Of a DNA stretch of 64,000 nucleotides, positions 40,627 to 48,271 are shown piece after piece. A program made the position numbers and the translations under genes. Below the pieces are notes generated by a model. The model worked only from the letters and a program-made list of their open reading frames with translations. It was not told the DNA's origin and ran no database searches. How positions within the stretch are numbered: the first letter of the stretch is position 1; every line of letters starts with the position of its first letter. The stretch lies in the NCBI RefSeq assembly GCF_900182815.1, contig NZ_FXUA01000007.1, positions 186,001 through 250,000 of the forward strand, written 5' to 3'. This stretch comes from Algoriphagus winogradskyi. GTDB lineage: Bacteria > Bacteroidota > Bacteroidia > Cytophagales > Cyclobacteriaceae.

Positions 40627-40661
40627 TTGGAAACGCCGGCTGAGAAGTCGGCGTTTTTTTG
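40627..40661 (+). terminator. Intrinsic terminator of rpsA
   Basis: AACGCCG and CGGCGTT stem around GCTGAGAAGT with a T-run after it. A near copy lies at 42489-42523. Confidence 0.88.
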
Positions 40662-40786
40662 TTTAAAAGGTGAATTTCGGTTTAGAACCAACGGATTATA
40701 AATTGGCAATTACAATAATTAATTTACTTTCATTTTTTGGAGATTCATTTTTTTTTTTTTCTTGTGTACACTAATTCTTTATCATT

Positions 40787-41026
40787 ATGAAAATTAAACT
40801 TTTATTTGGTAGTGCACTTTTTTTGGTGTTTAACTTTTTCTCAATTTCACTTTCTGTGGCGTCTGGAGCTAGGAAAGTTGTTAATTGTAGGACGTTAGAT
40901 GTATATGATAATGTTCTTGCAAATGGAAGCCGCTGCGATTTTGGTTGGAGTGATTGTATCCCAAATCCATGTCCTTCACCTGATGGGACAAGGGTGGAAT
41001 GGGAGGCCCCTTCAATGGGTGATTAA
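40787..41026 (+). CDS. Small exported Cys-rich peptide (NVEALA-like, tentative)
   Basis: 79 residues. Signal-like N-terminus (MKIKLLFGSALFLVFNFFSISLSVASG), then a short mature region with four Cys (NCR, RCDF, and DCIPNPC). Similar small secreted peptides with a Cys-containing C-terminus, among them the NVEALA group, sit next to 6-bladed beta-propeller genes in Bacteroidota. This one lacks an exact NVEALA motif, so the link rests on size, Cys pattern and its downstream propeller neighbour. The function is unknown; a precursor peptide or envelope signal is possible. A terminator-like hairpin (41121-41158) follows it. Confidence 0.6.
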   Translation: MKIKLLFGSALFLVFNFFSISLSVASGARKVVNCRTLDVYDNVLANGSRCDFGWSDCIPNPCPSPDGTRVEWEAPSMGD

Positions 41027-41120
41027 TTGCAAGAGCTGCTAAATGATAATAGGGTGACTTTTAAAAATTGATTAATTTATCCCTACAAATTATTTAGTAA
41101 TATCTTCACTGTTAGTAGAA

Positions 41121-41158
41121 ATGCGAATCATTTCCTATTTGATTCGCATTTTTCTTTT
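41121..41158 (+). terminator. Terminator after the small Cys-rich peptide gene
   Basis: ATGCGAATC and GATTCGCAT form a 9-bp stem, loop ATTTCCTATTT-like, followed by a T-rich run. Confidence 0.8.
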
Positions 41159-41260
41159 TGTTAATGGACCTATATAAATAGTTATCTATTATGCTAATTA
41201 GGCAAGCTTTTTAATAAACAGAAGAGGGATTATTTCACTAAACAGAACTTCTTTATAACT

Positions 41261-42397
41261 ATGAATCAATTAAAATATCTATTTATACTTACCCTGCTTT
41301 TTTTTTCATGTGGTGAAGAAAAAAAGGAAAGCTTATCGGTGAGATCTCATACGGTAATGGCTGAACTGCCAGCTCCGGTAGAAAATTCAGACTTGATTTT
41401 TGAGTTTGAGGAAATTATAAGATTGAGAAATTCGTCAGAAGATGTGCTGAGCATAGACAAGGTGGTCGAAAACGAGTCAGGGTTCTTTGTATTAGATAAG
41501 AGACAAAACAGACTCTCCCTCTTTGATTATTCAGGGGATTTTATTAGAAGTTTTGGGGAAATGGGTAGTGGACCAGGCGAATATGGAGCAATCTATGATT
41601 TCTTCATTATAGGTGACTTGGTTTATATTTTCTCTCCAAGTGACCTTGCCTTGATTACTTATGAAGTAAACTCTGGGGATTTTAAATCAAAATCACAGCT
41701 CAAGCTTTTTGCTCAAAGAATTGTTCCAGTTTCAGATCATGAAATCTTAATTTATGTATCAAATAATCCTTCGGACTCAAATTTCAACGTTTATCTTTCC
41801 GACTTAAAAGGAAATTTGCTGAAGGAGTATTTTCCATTCGATCCTCTAAGATCAAATTCAATTGTCTCTTATACCGGGTTTCTAGTAAGCGGAGTAGATG
41901 GCCAATATTATTGTGAACCATTTGGGGATAGCATTTTTAAGTTTGATTCCTCAGCCAAAAGTTTTGATCAATTATTTGAATTGGGGTTTGTTTCTGGTGA
42001 AATCAAATCTGACAGGGAGAATTTTGAAAAATATACTGGAGATTACAATCTTGATCCTCAAAATCGGGTTAGATTTCCTGGAGGCAATTTTTTAATAAAC
42101 CAAGAATGGATGTTATTGGAGATGACTTTTGACTCAAAAGTGCAATATGTATTGCAAGATTTAAAGGATACTAGTCATTTATATACTCTAAGTAGAGGAG
42201 TGAGTAATGAGTTTTGGAGGTTTGTTAGAAATCCTTTGCTTCTAAACTCGAAGAATGAATTGCTTTTCCCAGTAGATCCTGAAACTTTTCACAATTATGA
42301 TAAAGAAAAGTCATCTCAAATCATGACTGAGATTTTTAACAATAAAGAAACTACTGAAGAGGACAATTTTTATTTAATTAGAATTAGTATCAAGTAG
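41261..42397 (+). CDS. 6-bladed beta-propeller lipoprotein
   Basis: 378 residues. A lipoprotein signal ends at LLFFSC (Cys17). Repeated blades of about 45-50 residues follow, for example SIDKVVENESGFFVLDKRQNRLSLFDYSGDFIRSFGEMGSGPGEYGAIYDFFI. The FGxxGxGPGEY motif is the hallmark of the Bacteroidota 6-bladed beta-propeller family (PF17170-type, NHL-like). Such proteins are surface or periplasmic and their ligands are unknown. The gene is paired with the small Cys-rich peptide upstream. Both lie between two nearly identical terminators (40627 and 42489), so the pair may be a transferred unit. Confidence 0.87.
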   Translation: MNQLKYLFILTLLFFSCGEEKKESLSVRSHTVMAELPAPVENSDLIFEFEEIIRLRNSSEDVLSIDKVVENESGFFVLDKRQNRLSLFDYSGDFIRSFGEMGSGPGEYGAIYDFFIIGDLVYIFSPSDLALITYEVNSGDFKSKSQLKLFAQRIVPVSDHEILIYVSNNPSDSNFNVYLSDLKGNLLKEYFPFDPLRSNSIVSYTGFLVSGVDGQYYCEPFGDSIFKFDSSAKSFDQLFELGFVSGEIKSDRENFEKYTGDYNLDPQNRVRFPGGNFLINQEWMLLEMTFDSKVQYVLQDLKDTSHLYTLSRGVSNEFWRFVRNPLLLNSKNELLFPVDPETFHNYDKEKSSQIMTEIFNNKETTEEDNFYLIRISIK

Positions 42398-42488
42398 GTG
42401 CCACGATTACTATTTTACTTCAATCGTTTATCTAATTGGCAATATGGAAGTATTTGCAAATACGGAGTTAAAGAATTTTTTACTCCTA

Positions 42489-42523
42489 TTGGAAACGTCG
42501 GCTGAGAAGTAGGCGTTTTTTTT
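42489..42523 (+). terminator. Near-copy of the rpsA terminator, after the propeller gene
   Basis: Reads like 40627-40661 with two changes in the stem (ACGTCG/TAGGCG in place of ACGCCG/TCGGCG). The changes weaken the stem, but the T-run is longer. Confidence 0.7.
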
Positions 42524-42603
42524 ATGCGATTGGAAAATAAATTAAGTTGATAGGTAGCGTTTAGGAAAGTAGCCGCGTCATAAGTCTAACTGAACAATTG
42601 AAC

Positions 42604-43014
42604 ATGAGATACTTTTGGATTGGATTTATTTGCCTCATAGGGTTTTCATCTTGTGACAAAGAGGATAATCTGCCTTTTGACCTTACTGCTGAAGGAATTG
42701 TTGGTAAGTGGGAACTCTATCAATATCAGGGAAATACTGGGGCTGATGATTATAGAACTCCCTATGAACCTTCAGGGACAACCATCACTTTTCTTGCAAA
42801 TGGGAAGCTTAAGTCAGAAAAGTTTTTTGGCTGTACGGATGGCGAATACCAAGTTGCTGATCGAAACCTCACCGTACTATTAGATTGTGAAGGTGAAGTT
42901 CCGGAGAAAAGCTATTTTTTGAAAATGGAAAATGCCGATTTAGTCATGCATCCAAAAGCCCCTTACATGTGCATAGAGGGTTGCTCCTTTATTTTCAAGA
43001 AGATTAATTCATAA
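42604..43014 (+). CDS. Lipocalin-like lipoprotein
   Basis: 136 residues from the ATG at 42604; a TTG two codons earlier is less likely. A lipoprotein signal ends at LIGFSSC (Cys17). The mature part opens with GIVGKWELYQYQGN, the GxW start of the lipocalin-like (DUF4923/META-adjacent) Bacteroidota domain. It continues with GTTITFLANGKLKSEKFFGC, GEYQVADRNLTVLLDCE and a final CSFIFKKI. Several Cys are present (GCTDG, LDCEG, MCIEGCS). It probably binds a small ligand or acts as a heat-shock-like envelope protein. The length is normal. Confidence 0.75.
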   Translation: MRYFWIGFICLIGFSSCDKEDNLPFDLTAEGIVGKWELYQYQGNTGADDYRTPYEPSGTTITFLANGKLKSEKFFGCTDGEYQVADRNLTVLLDCEGEVPEKSYFLKMENADLVMHPKAPYMCIEGCSFIFKKINS

Positions 43015-43043
43015 ATAGAATCAATTATTGACTTTTATAGACC

Positions 43044-43643
43044 ATGAAAAAATATACGTTTCTTACCTTTTTCTTTTTAATTAGTGTTTCGGTTTTTGCC
43101 CAATCAGGCTTTGAAGTGAAAGGTTATTTTGGGGTTTCAGGTGCTTTAGCAAATAGGAAAGTTGATTTGGAAGGTGCCAGCTCTGTGGATCTTGAGGCTT
43201 TGGTGGAGGTTGGCGTTTTGCTTTCGAAAAGTATTTATGAAAAATTCTCGATCACTGGTGGCCTAAGTTATTCCTTTGCACAGGTGAAGTACTATCCTAA
43301 TTTTCCTCCTTGCTTCAATTGTCTTAGCATTGTTTACGATCACAATCCTGATTTCCAGATGCTTTCTATTCCTATTTATGCAGAATATTCTCTAGGTAAG
43401 ATTTTTTATGCTGCAGCTGGTCCTGTAGTAGATTTCCAGCTTTCCGAAGGGAATAATTTCTCTGACCAAAGTGGGGTTGGCTATTTGGCCGGTATTGGTG
43501 CAAAGTTGGATACAGAGAAGTTTTCCTTTTCTATTTTCCCTAATTATAAGAGGCATAATGTCATCCAGTTTGAAAAAGAAGGGAACTACAAACAAATTTT
43601 ACAGGAGATTGGAGTTCAATTTGGAGTTGGGTATAAGTTTTGA
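43044..43643 (+). CDS. Outer membrane beta-barrel (porin-like) protein
   Basis: 199 residues. A signal peptide ends near VSVFAQ (residue 18), then alternating polar and aromatic strands fill the rest: FEVKGYFGVSGALANRKVDL, FSITGGLSYSFAQVKYYPNF, MLSIPIYAEYSLGKIFYAAAGPVVDFQ and the terminal IGVQFGVGYKF with the C-terminal Phe that Bam recognises. It is a small 8-strand-type barrel of the porin-family/PorT-like group. The function is unknown. It follows the lipocalin-like gene by 29 bases and is probably co-transcribed with it. Confidence 0.8.
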   Translation: MKKYTFLTFFFLISVSVFAQSGFEVKGYFGVSGALANRKVDLEGASSVDLEALVEVGVLLSKSIYEKFSITGGLSYSFAQVKYYPNFPPCFNCLSIVYDHNPDFQMLSIPIYAEYSLGKIFYAAAGPVVDFQLSEGNNFSDQSGVGYLAGIGAKLDTEKFSFSIFPNYKRHNVIQFEKEGNYKQILQEIGVQFGVGYKF

Positions 43644-43670
43644 TTTTTATTCAAATCTTGTAACAACAGG

Positions 43671-45908
43671 CTAAACTTTTGTCCAATCTATCTTCTCCGC
43701 TTTAATCGGTAGATTCCGAACCCGACTTCCGGTTGCATCAAACACAGCATTTGAAATTGCCGCCGCGACAGGTCCCATAGCTGCTTCACCTGCTCCCATC
43801 GGCTTTTCTTCTGGTCGGTCTATAATATGGACTTCTACTTCCGGTACATCCTTCATTCGTAGAATAGGATAAGTATTCCAATCCACACTGGTGATTCCAT
43901 TCGTGTCAAACTGCACTTCTTCTAGCATGGTCCAGCTGGCAGATTGGATCATTCCGCCTTCTGTCTGGTTTTTTAACCCGTCAGGGTTTATCGTTAACCC
44001 AGAGTCGATTACGCCAGTGAGTTTTTTGAGTTTGTAGTTTTTGGCCGCCTTATCGATTTCCACTTCTGCCAAGACAGCAAAATAGGAGGTGGCATTCTTA
44101 TACCTCGCGTAGGCGACCCCGAATCCGTTATTAGCTGATTTAGATCTGTTTTTCCAGTTGGTCTTTTGAGCGAGCTCTTCCAAAACGGCCCTGGCGCGTG
44201 GATCTTCTAAGTTTTTTATCCTAAAATCAATCGGATCTTTTCCAGCCTTGTGAATCAGCTCATCCATAAACGCCTCCATGGCAAAGGTATTTGCGTAAGC
44301 CCCCAATCCTCTAAGCGAAGAGGTTCGGAGTGGGCCATCGTAGTTGAAAAGGTGGAGTTGCTTGGCTTCGAAACTGTATTCTGGAATTCCATTTCGGTGC
44401 GAGCCACCTGACCAACCGCCTTTTCTAAATTCTACTGGAGGATCCAAAGATCTTGCTGCGATAAAACTTCCCCCACTTCCATTTGGTCGTGTACTATGGG
44501 AATCTGACCAGACTATGCTGTCCCACCCTAGAAGCTTTCCAGCTGAATCCAATCCAGCAGATAGGCGAAAAGCCATAGTTGTGCCGTATGGTTCCCACTT
44601 GTGTTCGTCCTCTCTCATCCATTGAAGCCTCACATGCTTACCTGGGAATTCTTTGGCTATCAAAGCAACTTCTCCAGAAACATCATCCGCCCCATTGTGC
44701 CCGTAGCATCCGGAACCTGGAACTCCGATGCATCGGACTTTTTCTTTAGATAAAGAAAGTAGATCTGCAATTGAGTCTCTCACGGGATATACTCCTTGGG
44801 TAGCAGACCAAACGGTCAGCAGATTTGGTTCCCAAAGTGCGACTGCACACGATGGTCCCATGGAGGCATGCATGTGATAGGGGCGGAAATAATCCGCTTG
44901 ATGATGTATGGCTGAATTTGAAATAAGCTCTGCAATTCCTGGTGAGATTTCTACTTCCTCTGGTTTTCCTGAAGTAGTTAGGACGTTATCCATTAATTGC
45001 CTTGGAAGTATTGCGATTGGAGACTTTTTCCAGACTGCTAGTTCTCTTAGCATTTCCCTTGCTTTTACTGCCTGGTATTCCCGTTCTGTGACTACTGCTA
45101 AAAAGCTCCCGTTTCTGATTACTTTGAGTACTCCAGGCAAAGCTTCAACTTGGGTAAGGTCTATGGATTCTAAGGTGGCGTCGTAGGAAGGTGGATGAAG
45201 CACTCGTGCATGGACCATCCCTGGCATTTGTAGATCGTGGACAAAATGAGATTCGCCAGTTACCAATTTCCGGATATCATCCCTATGCAAGGGTTGTCCT
45301 ACATATTTGTAGTTTTCTGGTTTTTTTGGTTTAATATCTCCAGAGATTCTCTCCTCTATGTATTTGCCTTGCAAAAGCTCCCAATAACTCACTTTCTCAC
45401 CAGAGTTAGCTATAATAACCCCATCTTCTACGCTAAGGTTTTCCGGATTTACACTCCATTTTTCCGCAGCCATTTTTAATAGATGGTGTTTTGCCTCAGC
45501 TGCAGCCTGGCGGATAGCGCTTCCGCTACCTTCTACGGAATTGCTACCAGCGGTGAATCCTTCATTTGGTGTTTGACCTGTATCTGAATTGATAATATGG
45601 CAGCGATCCGGATTAATATCCAGTTCTTCTGCTGCAATTTGGATTAAGGCGATTTTTATACCCTGCCCTAACTCCTGCTTACCTGAAAGTACTGTCAGGT
45701 GTCCTGTTGCATCCAATCTAATCCAAGAATCAATTAATTTATTGTCGATAGTTGGGCGAAAAGGAATGCCAGAATAGGGAGGTATTTCATTTGGAGAACC
45801 TTTTGTTTGGCAGAATGTGAGTGGTAAAAGATTGAAACCTATTAGTAGGTGTCCAGTGCTTTTAAGGAAAGACCGGCGACTCGAGTTGTAGTGCTGAACT
45901 CCTTCCAT
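43671..45908 (-). CDS. Xanthine dehydrogenase-family molybdopterin-binding subunit (isoquinoline/aldehyde oxidoreductase beta type)
   Basis: 745 residues. A twin-arginine-like signal (SSRRSFLKSTGHLLIGFNLLP) targets the enzyme to the periplasm after folding with its cofactor. The aldehyde-oxidase/xanthine-dehydrogenase layout follows: GKQELGQGIKIALIQIAAEELDI, SGSAIRQAAAEAKHHLLKMA, VPGSGCYGHNGADDVSGEVALIAKEFPGKHVRLQWMREDE and the C-terminal GAGEAAMGPVAAAISNAVFDATG. The last carries the Glu typical of the active site (GxGE). It is the large molybdenum subunit paired with the 2Fe-2S gene just upstream on the same strand (2-base gap). The substrate cannot be told. Confidence 0.9.
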   Translation of the reverse strand: MEGVQHYNSSRRSFLKSTGHLLIGFNLLPLTFCQTKGSPNEIPPYSGIPFRPTIDNKLIDSWIRLDATGHLTVLSGKQELGQGIKIALIQIAAEELDINPDRCHIINSDTGQTPNEGFTAGSNSVEGSGSAIRQAAAEAKHHLLKMAAEKWSVNPENLSVEDGVIIANSGEKVSYWELLQGKYIEERISGDIKPKKPENYKYVGQPLHRDDIRKLVTGESHFVHDLQMPGMVHARVLHPPSYDATLESIDLTQVEALPGVLKVIRNGSFLAVVTEREYQAVKAREMLRELAVWKKSPIAILPRQLMDNVLTTSGKPEEVEISPGIAELISNSAIHHQADYFRPYHMHASMGPSCAVALWEPNLLTVWSATQGVYPVRDSIADLLSLSKEKVRCIGVPGSGCYGHNGADDVSGEVALIAKEFPGKHVRLQWMREDEHKWEPYGTTMAFRLSAGLDSAGKLLGWDSIVWSDSHSTRPNGSGGSFIAARSLDPPVEFRKGGWSGGSHRNGIPEYSFEAKQLHLFNYDGPLRTSSLRGLGAYANTFAMEAFMDELIHKAGKDPIDFRIKNLEDPRARAVLEELAQKTNWKNRSKSANNGFGVAYARYKNATSYFAVLAEVEIDKAAKNYKLKKLTGVIDSGLTINPDGLKNQTEGGMIQSASWTMLEEVQFDTNGITSVDWNTYPILRMKDVPEVEVHIIDRPEEKPMGAGEAAMGPVAAAISNAVFDATGSRVRNLPIKAEKIDWTKV

Positions 45909-45910
45909 AA

Positions 45911-46381
45911 TTAAGACTTTATGTTTTCTGATGCCATCTTCACCGCCTTGATAAATCGCGAATGGGTGCCACAGCGACAGATAACAGGATTCAAAGCCTC
46001 ACGTATTTCATTCTCAGTTGGAGAAGAATTTTCTTTCAGAAGTGCTACAGCGGTCATGATCATCCCGTTCACGCAATAGCCGCATTGGGCAGCTTGGGTT
46101 TCAATGAAAGCTTTTTGAACTGGGTGAAGCTCACCATTTTTACTCAAACCTTCTAACGTAGTGATTTCTACCTTTTCAAAACTGGCACAAGGTCTCACGC
46201 ATGTAGTCTCTGCCAGAGCATCTGCAATGACTGTGCATGCGCCACATTGCAAAAGACCGCAGCCATATTTTGCGCCCTTTAACCCAAATTCCTCTCTCAG
46301 AATATATAAAAGGGGTTCTTGGGGATCAGCGGATATGGTTTTGGTTTTCCCGTTGACATGTAGGGTAATGTCTTGTGGCAT
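45911..46381 (-). CDS. 2Fe-2S subunit of the molybdoenzyme (IorA-like)
   Basis: 156 residues from the ATG at 46381 (MPQDITL); the longer frame from 46432 adds a non-conserved stretch. The plant-type ferredoxin cluster is in GAKYGCGLLQCGACTVI with a further Cys at ETTCVRPC. The helical second cluster is AAQCGYCVNGMIMT and VICRCGTHSRFIKAV. Both 2Fe-2S sites are complete. It relays electrons from the molybdopterin subunit encoded next, with the acceptor probably a cytochrome or quinone. No FAD subunit is present in the pair, as in isoquinoline 1-oxidoreductase. Confidence 0.9.
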   Translation of the reverse strand: MPQDITLHVNGKTKTISADPQEPLLYILREEFGLKGAKYGCGLLQCGACTVIADALAETTCVRPCASFEKVEITTLEGLSKNGELHPVQKAFIETQAAQCGYCVNGMIMTAVALLKENSSPTENEIREALNPVICRCGTHSRFIKAVKMASENIKS

Positions 46382-46496
46382 GATTATCAGTAGTTTGAAA
46401 TTTAAACTAATGAATGTCCACTGGAAATGCAATGCGGAAAATATATTTAACCCACTTAAGGTAAAGCCATCTTAAAAATACAGATGACTTAAAATA

Positions 46497-46528
46497 AAAA
46501 AGCATCCGCCGCGGCAGATGCTTTTTGT
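46497..46528 (-). terminator. Terminator of the tRNA-Cys gene
   Basis: AAAAAGCATCTGCC and GGCGGATGCTTTTT (minus-strand reading) form a strong stem with runs on both sides, just after the tRNA. Confidence 0.85.
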
Positions 46529-46530
46529 TG

Positions 46531-46601
46531 AGGTCGAGAGCGGATTCGAACCGCTGTAGAAGGTTTTGCAGACCTCTGCCTAGCCACTCGGCCACTCGAC
46601 C
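46531..46601 (-). tRNA. tRNA-Cys (anticodon GCA)
   Basis: Minus strand: GGTCGAG pairs with CTCGACC in the acceptor stem. The anticodon loop contains CTGCAAA with GCA, the T-arm GCGGTTCGAATCCGC is perfect, and the D-arm is normal. The 71-nt gene does not encode its 3' CCA, so it depends on a CCA-adding enzyme such as the cca gene at 1.5 kb. Confidence 0.95.
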
Positions 46602-46617
46602 AATCAGAATTGGAATG

Positions 46618-46647
46618 CAAATGTAGTTAATATCTTTTCCTTTACAA
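46618..46647 (-). promoter_or_regulatory. Promoter of tRNA-Cys
   Basis: Minus-strand reading: TTG (46647-46645), 19 bases, TACATTTG (46625-46618), again the TTG-N19-TAnnTTTG pattern. Confidence 0.75.
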
Positions 46648-46891
46648 TAAAGCACCTATTTATTTTAAATCTTTGCTAGTAAATCTGGCTCTACGCTATT
46701 TGGAAATCAAGAAACAAGAGCCTTGTATCGTGGGAATTCAATAGAAGTTTGAAAAGCTTACAAAATACATTCTATTTATATTGATTCTAAATTAATTATT
46801 AGCTCAGAAAATAACCTTAAATAACTGTAATACAAGTGTATATGAAATCAAACAGAGTTCCTGTGAGGCGGCTGCCATACATCAAGACAAG

Positions 46892-46922
46892 TTTGAAAAA
46901 TTGGCTTCGGGTAGTACCTTTG
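46892..46922 (+). promoter_or_regulatory. Promoter of the respiratory (act-cox) cluster
   Basis: TTTG at 46892-46895, 19 bases, TACCTTTG at 46915-46922, matching the consensus exactly. The start would be near 46929, inside a longer open frame from 46901, which supports the ATG at 46967 as the true actA start. Confidence 0.8.
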
Positions 46923-46966
46923 CAAGGGTTATAAAAAACCGCTTAAACTATTTAATTAGCTATAAT

Positions 46967-48232
46967 ATGTTATCCAAACGCTCGTTAGTAGGGGTTCGAT
47001 TGAATTTCCACACACTGGCAGTGCTGTTTTTCATGCTGATCGGAATGCAGGCTTTTGCAGCAGATCCATCAGTGGCAAATAGCGATGAAGCTGTGGCAGC
47101 AGGTAAGACTGTATTCAATGCAAATTGTAAGCAGTGTCATAAACTGGATCAAAAGTACACTGGTCCGGCATTGAGAGGTGCTTCAGATAGGGCGCCTGTA
47201 GAAACTGTCAAAAGTTTTATCAAGAACTCTTCGGCTGTAATTGCATCTGGAAATGCCTACTATTCCAATTTGTATAAGGAATTCAACAGCCTGATGATGC
47301 CGGCTCATGAGTTTTTGACTGATGATGATCTAAATAATCTACTAGCCTATATAGAGTACGGTGATAAAGTGGATCCAGCGGCGGCTGCGGCGGCATCAGC
47401 AGGAGCTGAAGGTGGTGAAGTAGCTGAAGGAGGGGGGATTCCAAGCGAATACCTTACTATAATTCTAGGGGTGTTGGTAGTTGTGCTACTTTTGATTTTG
47501 GTGGTATTAGGATTGATAATATCTGTATTAACCAAATACCTTAAAAAACAGGATCTGGATGAAGATGATAAAGAATTTGTCTCTCAGAAAACTAACCTAG
47601 GTAAAGTATTTAAAAGCGATATGTTTGTGGTTATCGTCACTGCCTTAGTGGTGGCCTTGGTGGCTAAAACAGCTTTGGATGGACTTTATTCAGTAGGCGT
47701 ACAGCAGGGCTATGCGCCTGAGCAGCCAATCGCCTACTCACACGCGCTTCATGCAGGTACTCTAGAGATTGAGTGTCAGTATTGTCATACCGGTGTAGAG
47801 ATAGGAAGATCTGCAAATATCCCTTCAGCTAACATTTGTATGAACTGCCATACGCATGTGCAGAATGTGCAAGGAGCAGAAGGCGTTTCTCCTGAAATTC
47901 AGAAAATCTACGATGCGGTTGATAACAATCAGCCTATCGAATGGGTACGAGTTCACAATCTTCCAGATTTAGCCTATTTCAATCACTCTCAGCACGTGGT
48001 AGTGGGTGAAGTAGAGTGTCAGACTTGTCACGGTCCTATTCAGGAAATGGAAGTAGTTGGTCAGCACAGTGCACTAACAATGGGGTGGTGTATTGACTGT
48101 CACAGACAGACCGAGATCACTACTGAAGGCAATGCCTACTACGATAAGTTGGTTCAGATTCACTCTGATTCTAAAGATGCCTTGAAGGTGAAAGACATCG
48201 GAGGTTTGGAGTGTGCTAAGTGCCACTATTAA
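46967..48232 (+). CDS. actA: Alternative complex III subunit A, six CXXCH hemes
   Basis: 421 residues. After the signal (FFMLIGMQAFA) comes a class I cytochrome c domain with CKQCH near residue 40 and a Met ligand near MMPAHEF. A long Ala/Gly linker and two TM helices (about 160-185 and 220-245) follow. The C-terminal part has five more motifs: CQYCH, CMNCH, CQTCH, CIDCH and CAKCH, the pentaheme ActA type. ActA passes electrons from quinol oxidation toward the oxidase. The extra N-terminal mono-heme domain fused to the pentaheme part is notable. It is the first gene of the cluster, with its own promoter. Confidence 0.9.
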   Translation: MLSKRSLVGVRLNFHTLAVLFFMLIGMQAFAADPSVANSDEAVAAGKTVFNANCKQCHKLDQKYTGPALRGASDRAPVETVKSFIKNSSAVIASGNAYYSNLYKEFNSLMMPAHEFLTDDDLNNLLAYIEYGDKVDPAAAAAASAGAEGGEVAEGGGIPSEYLTIILGVLVVVLLLILVVLGLIISVLTKYLKKQDLDEDDKEFVSQKTNLGKVFKSDMFVVIVTALVVALVAKTALDGLYSVGVQQGYAPEQPIAYSHALHAGTLEIECQYCHTGVEIGRSANIPSANICMNCHTHVQNVQGAEGVSPEIQKIYDAVDNNQPIEWVRVHNLPDLAYFNHSQHVVVGEVECQTCHGPIQEMEVVGQHSALTMGWCIDCHRQTEITTEGNAYYDKLVQIHSDSKDALKVKDIGGLECAKCHY

Positions 48233-48271
48233 TTCATTATTCTTTTCGCAAATTCATTCTTATATCATAAA

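Noticed and set aside
46901-46966. Upstream start for actA
   Set aside because: The consensus promoter at 46892-46922 overlaps it, so a transcript could not include this start.
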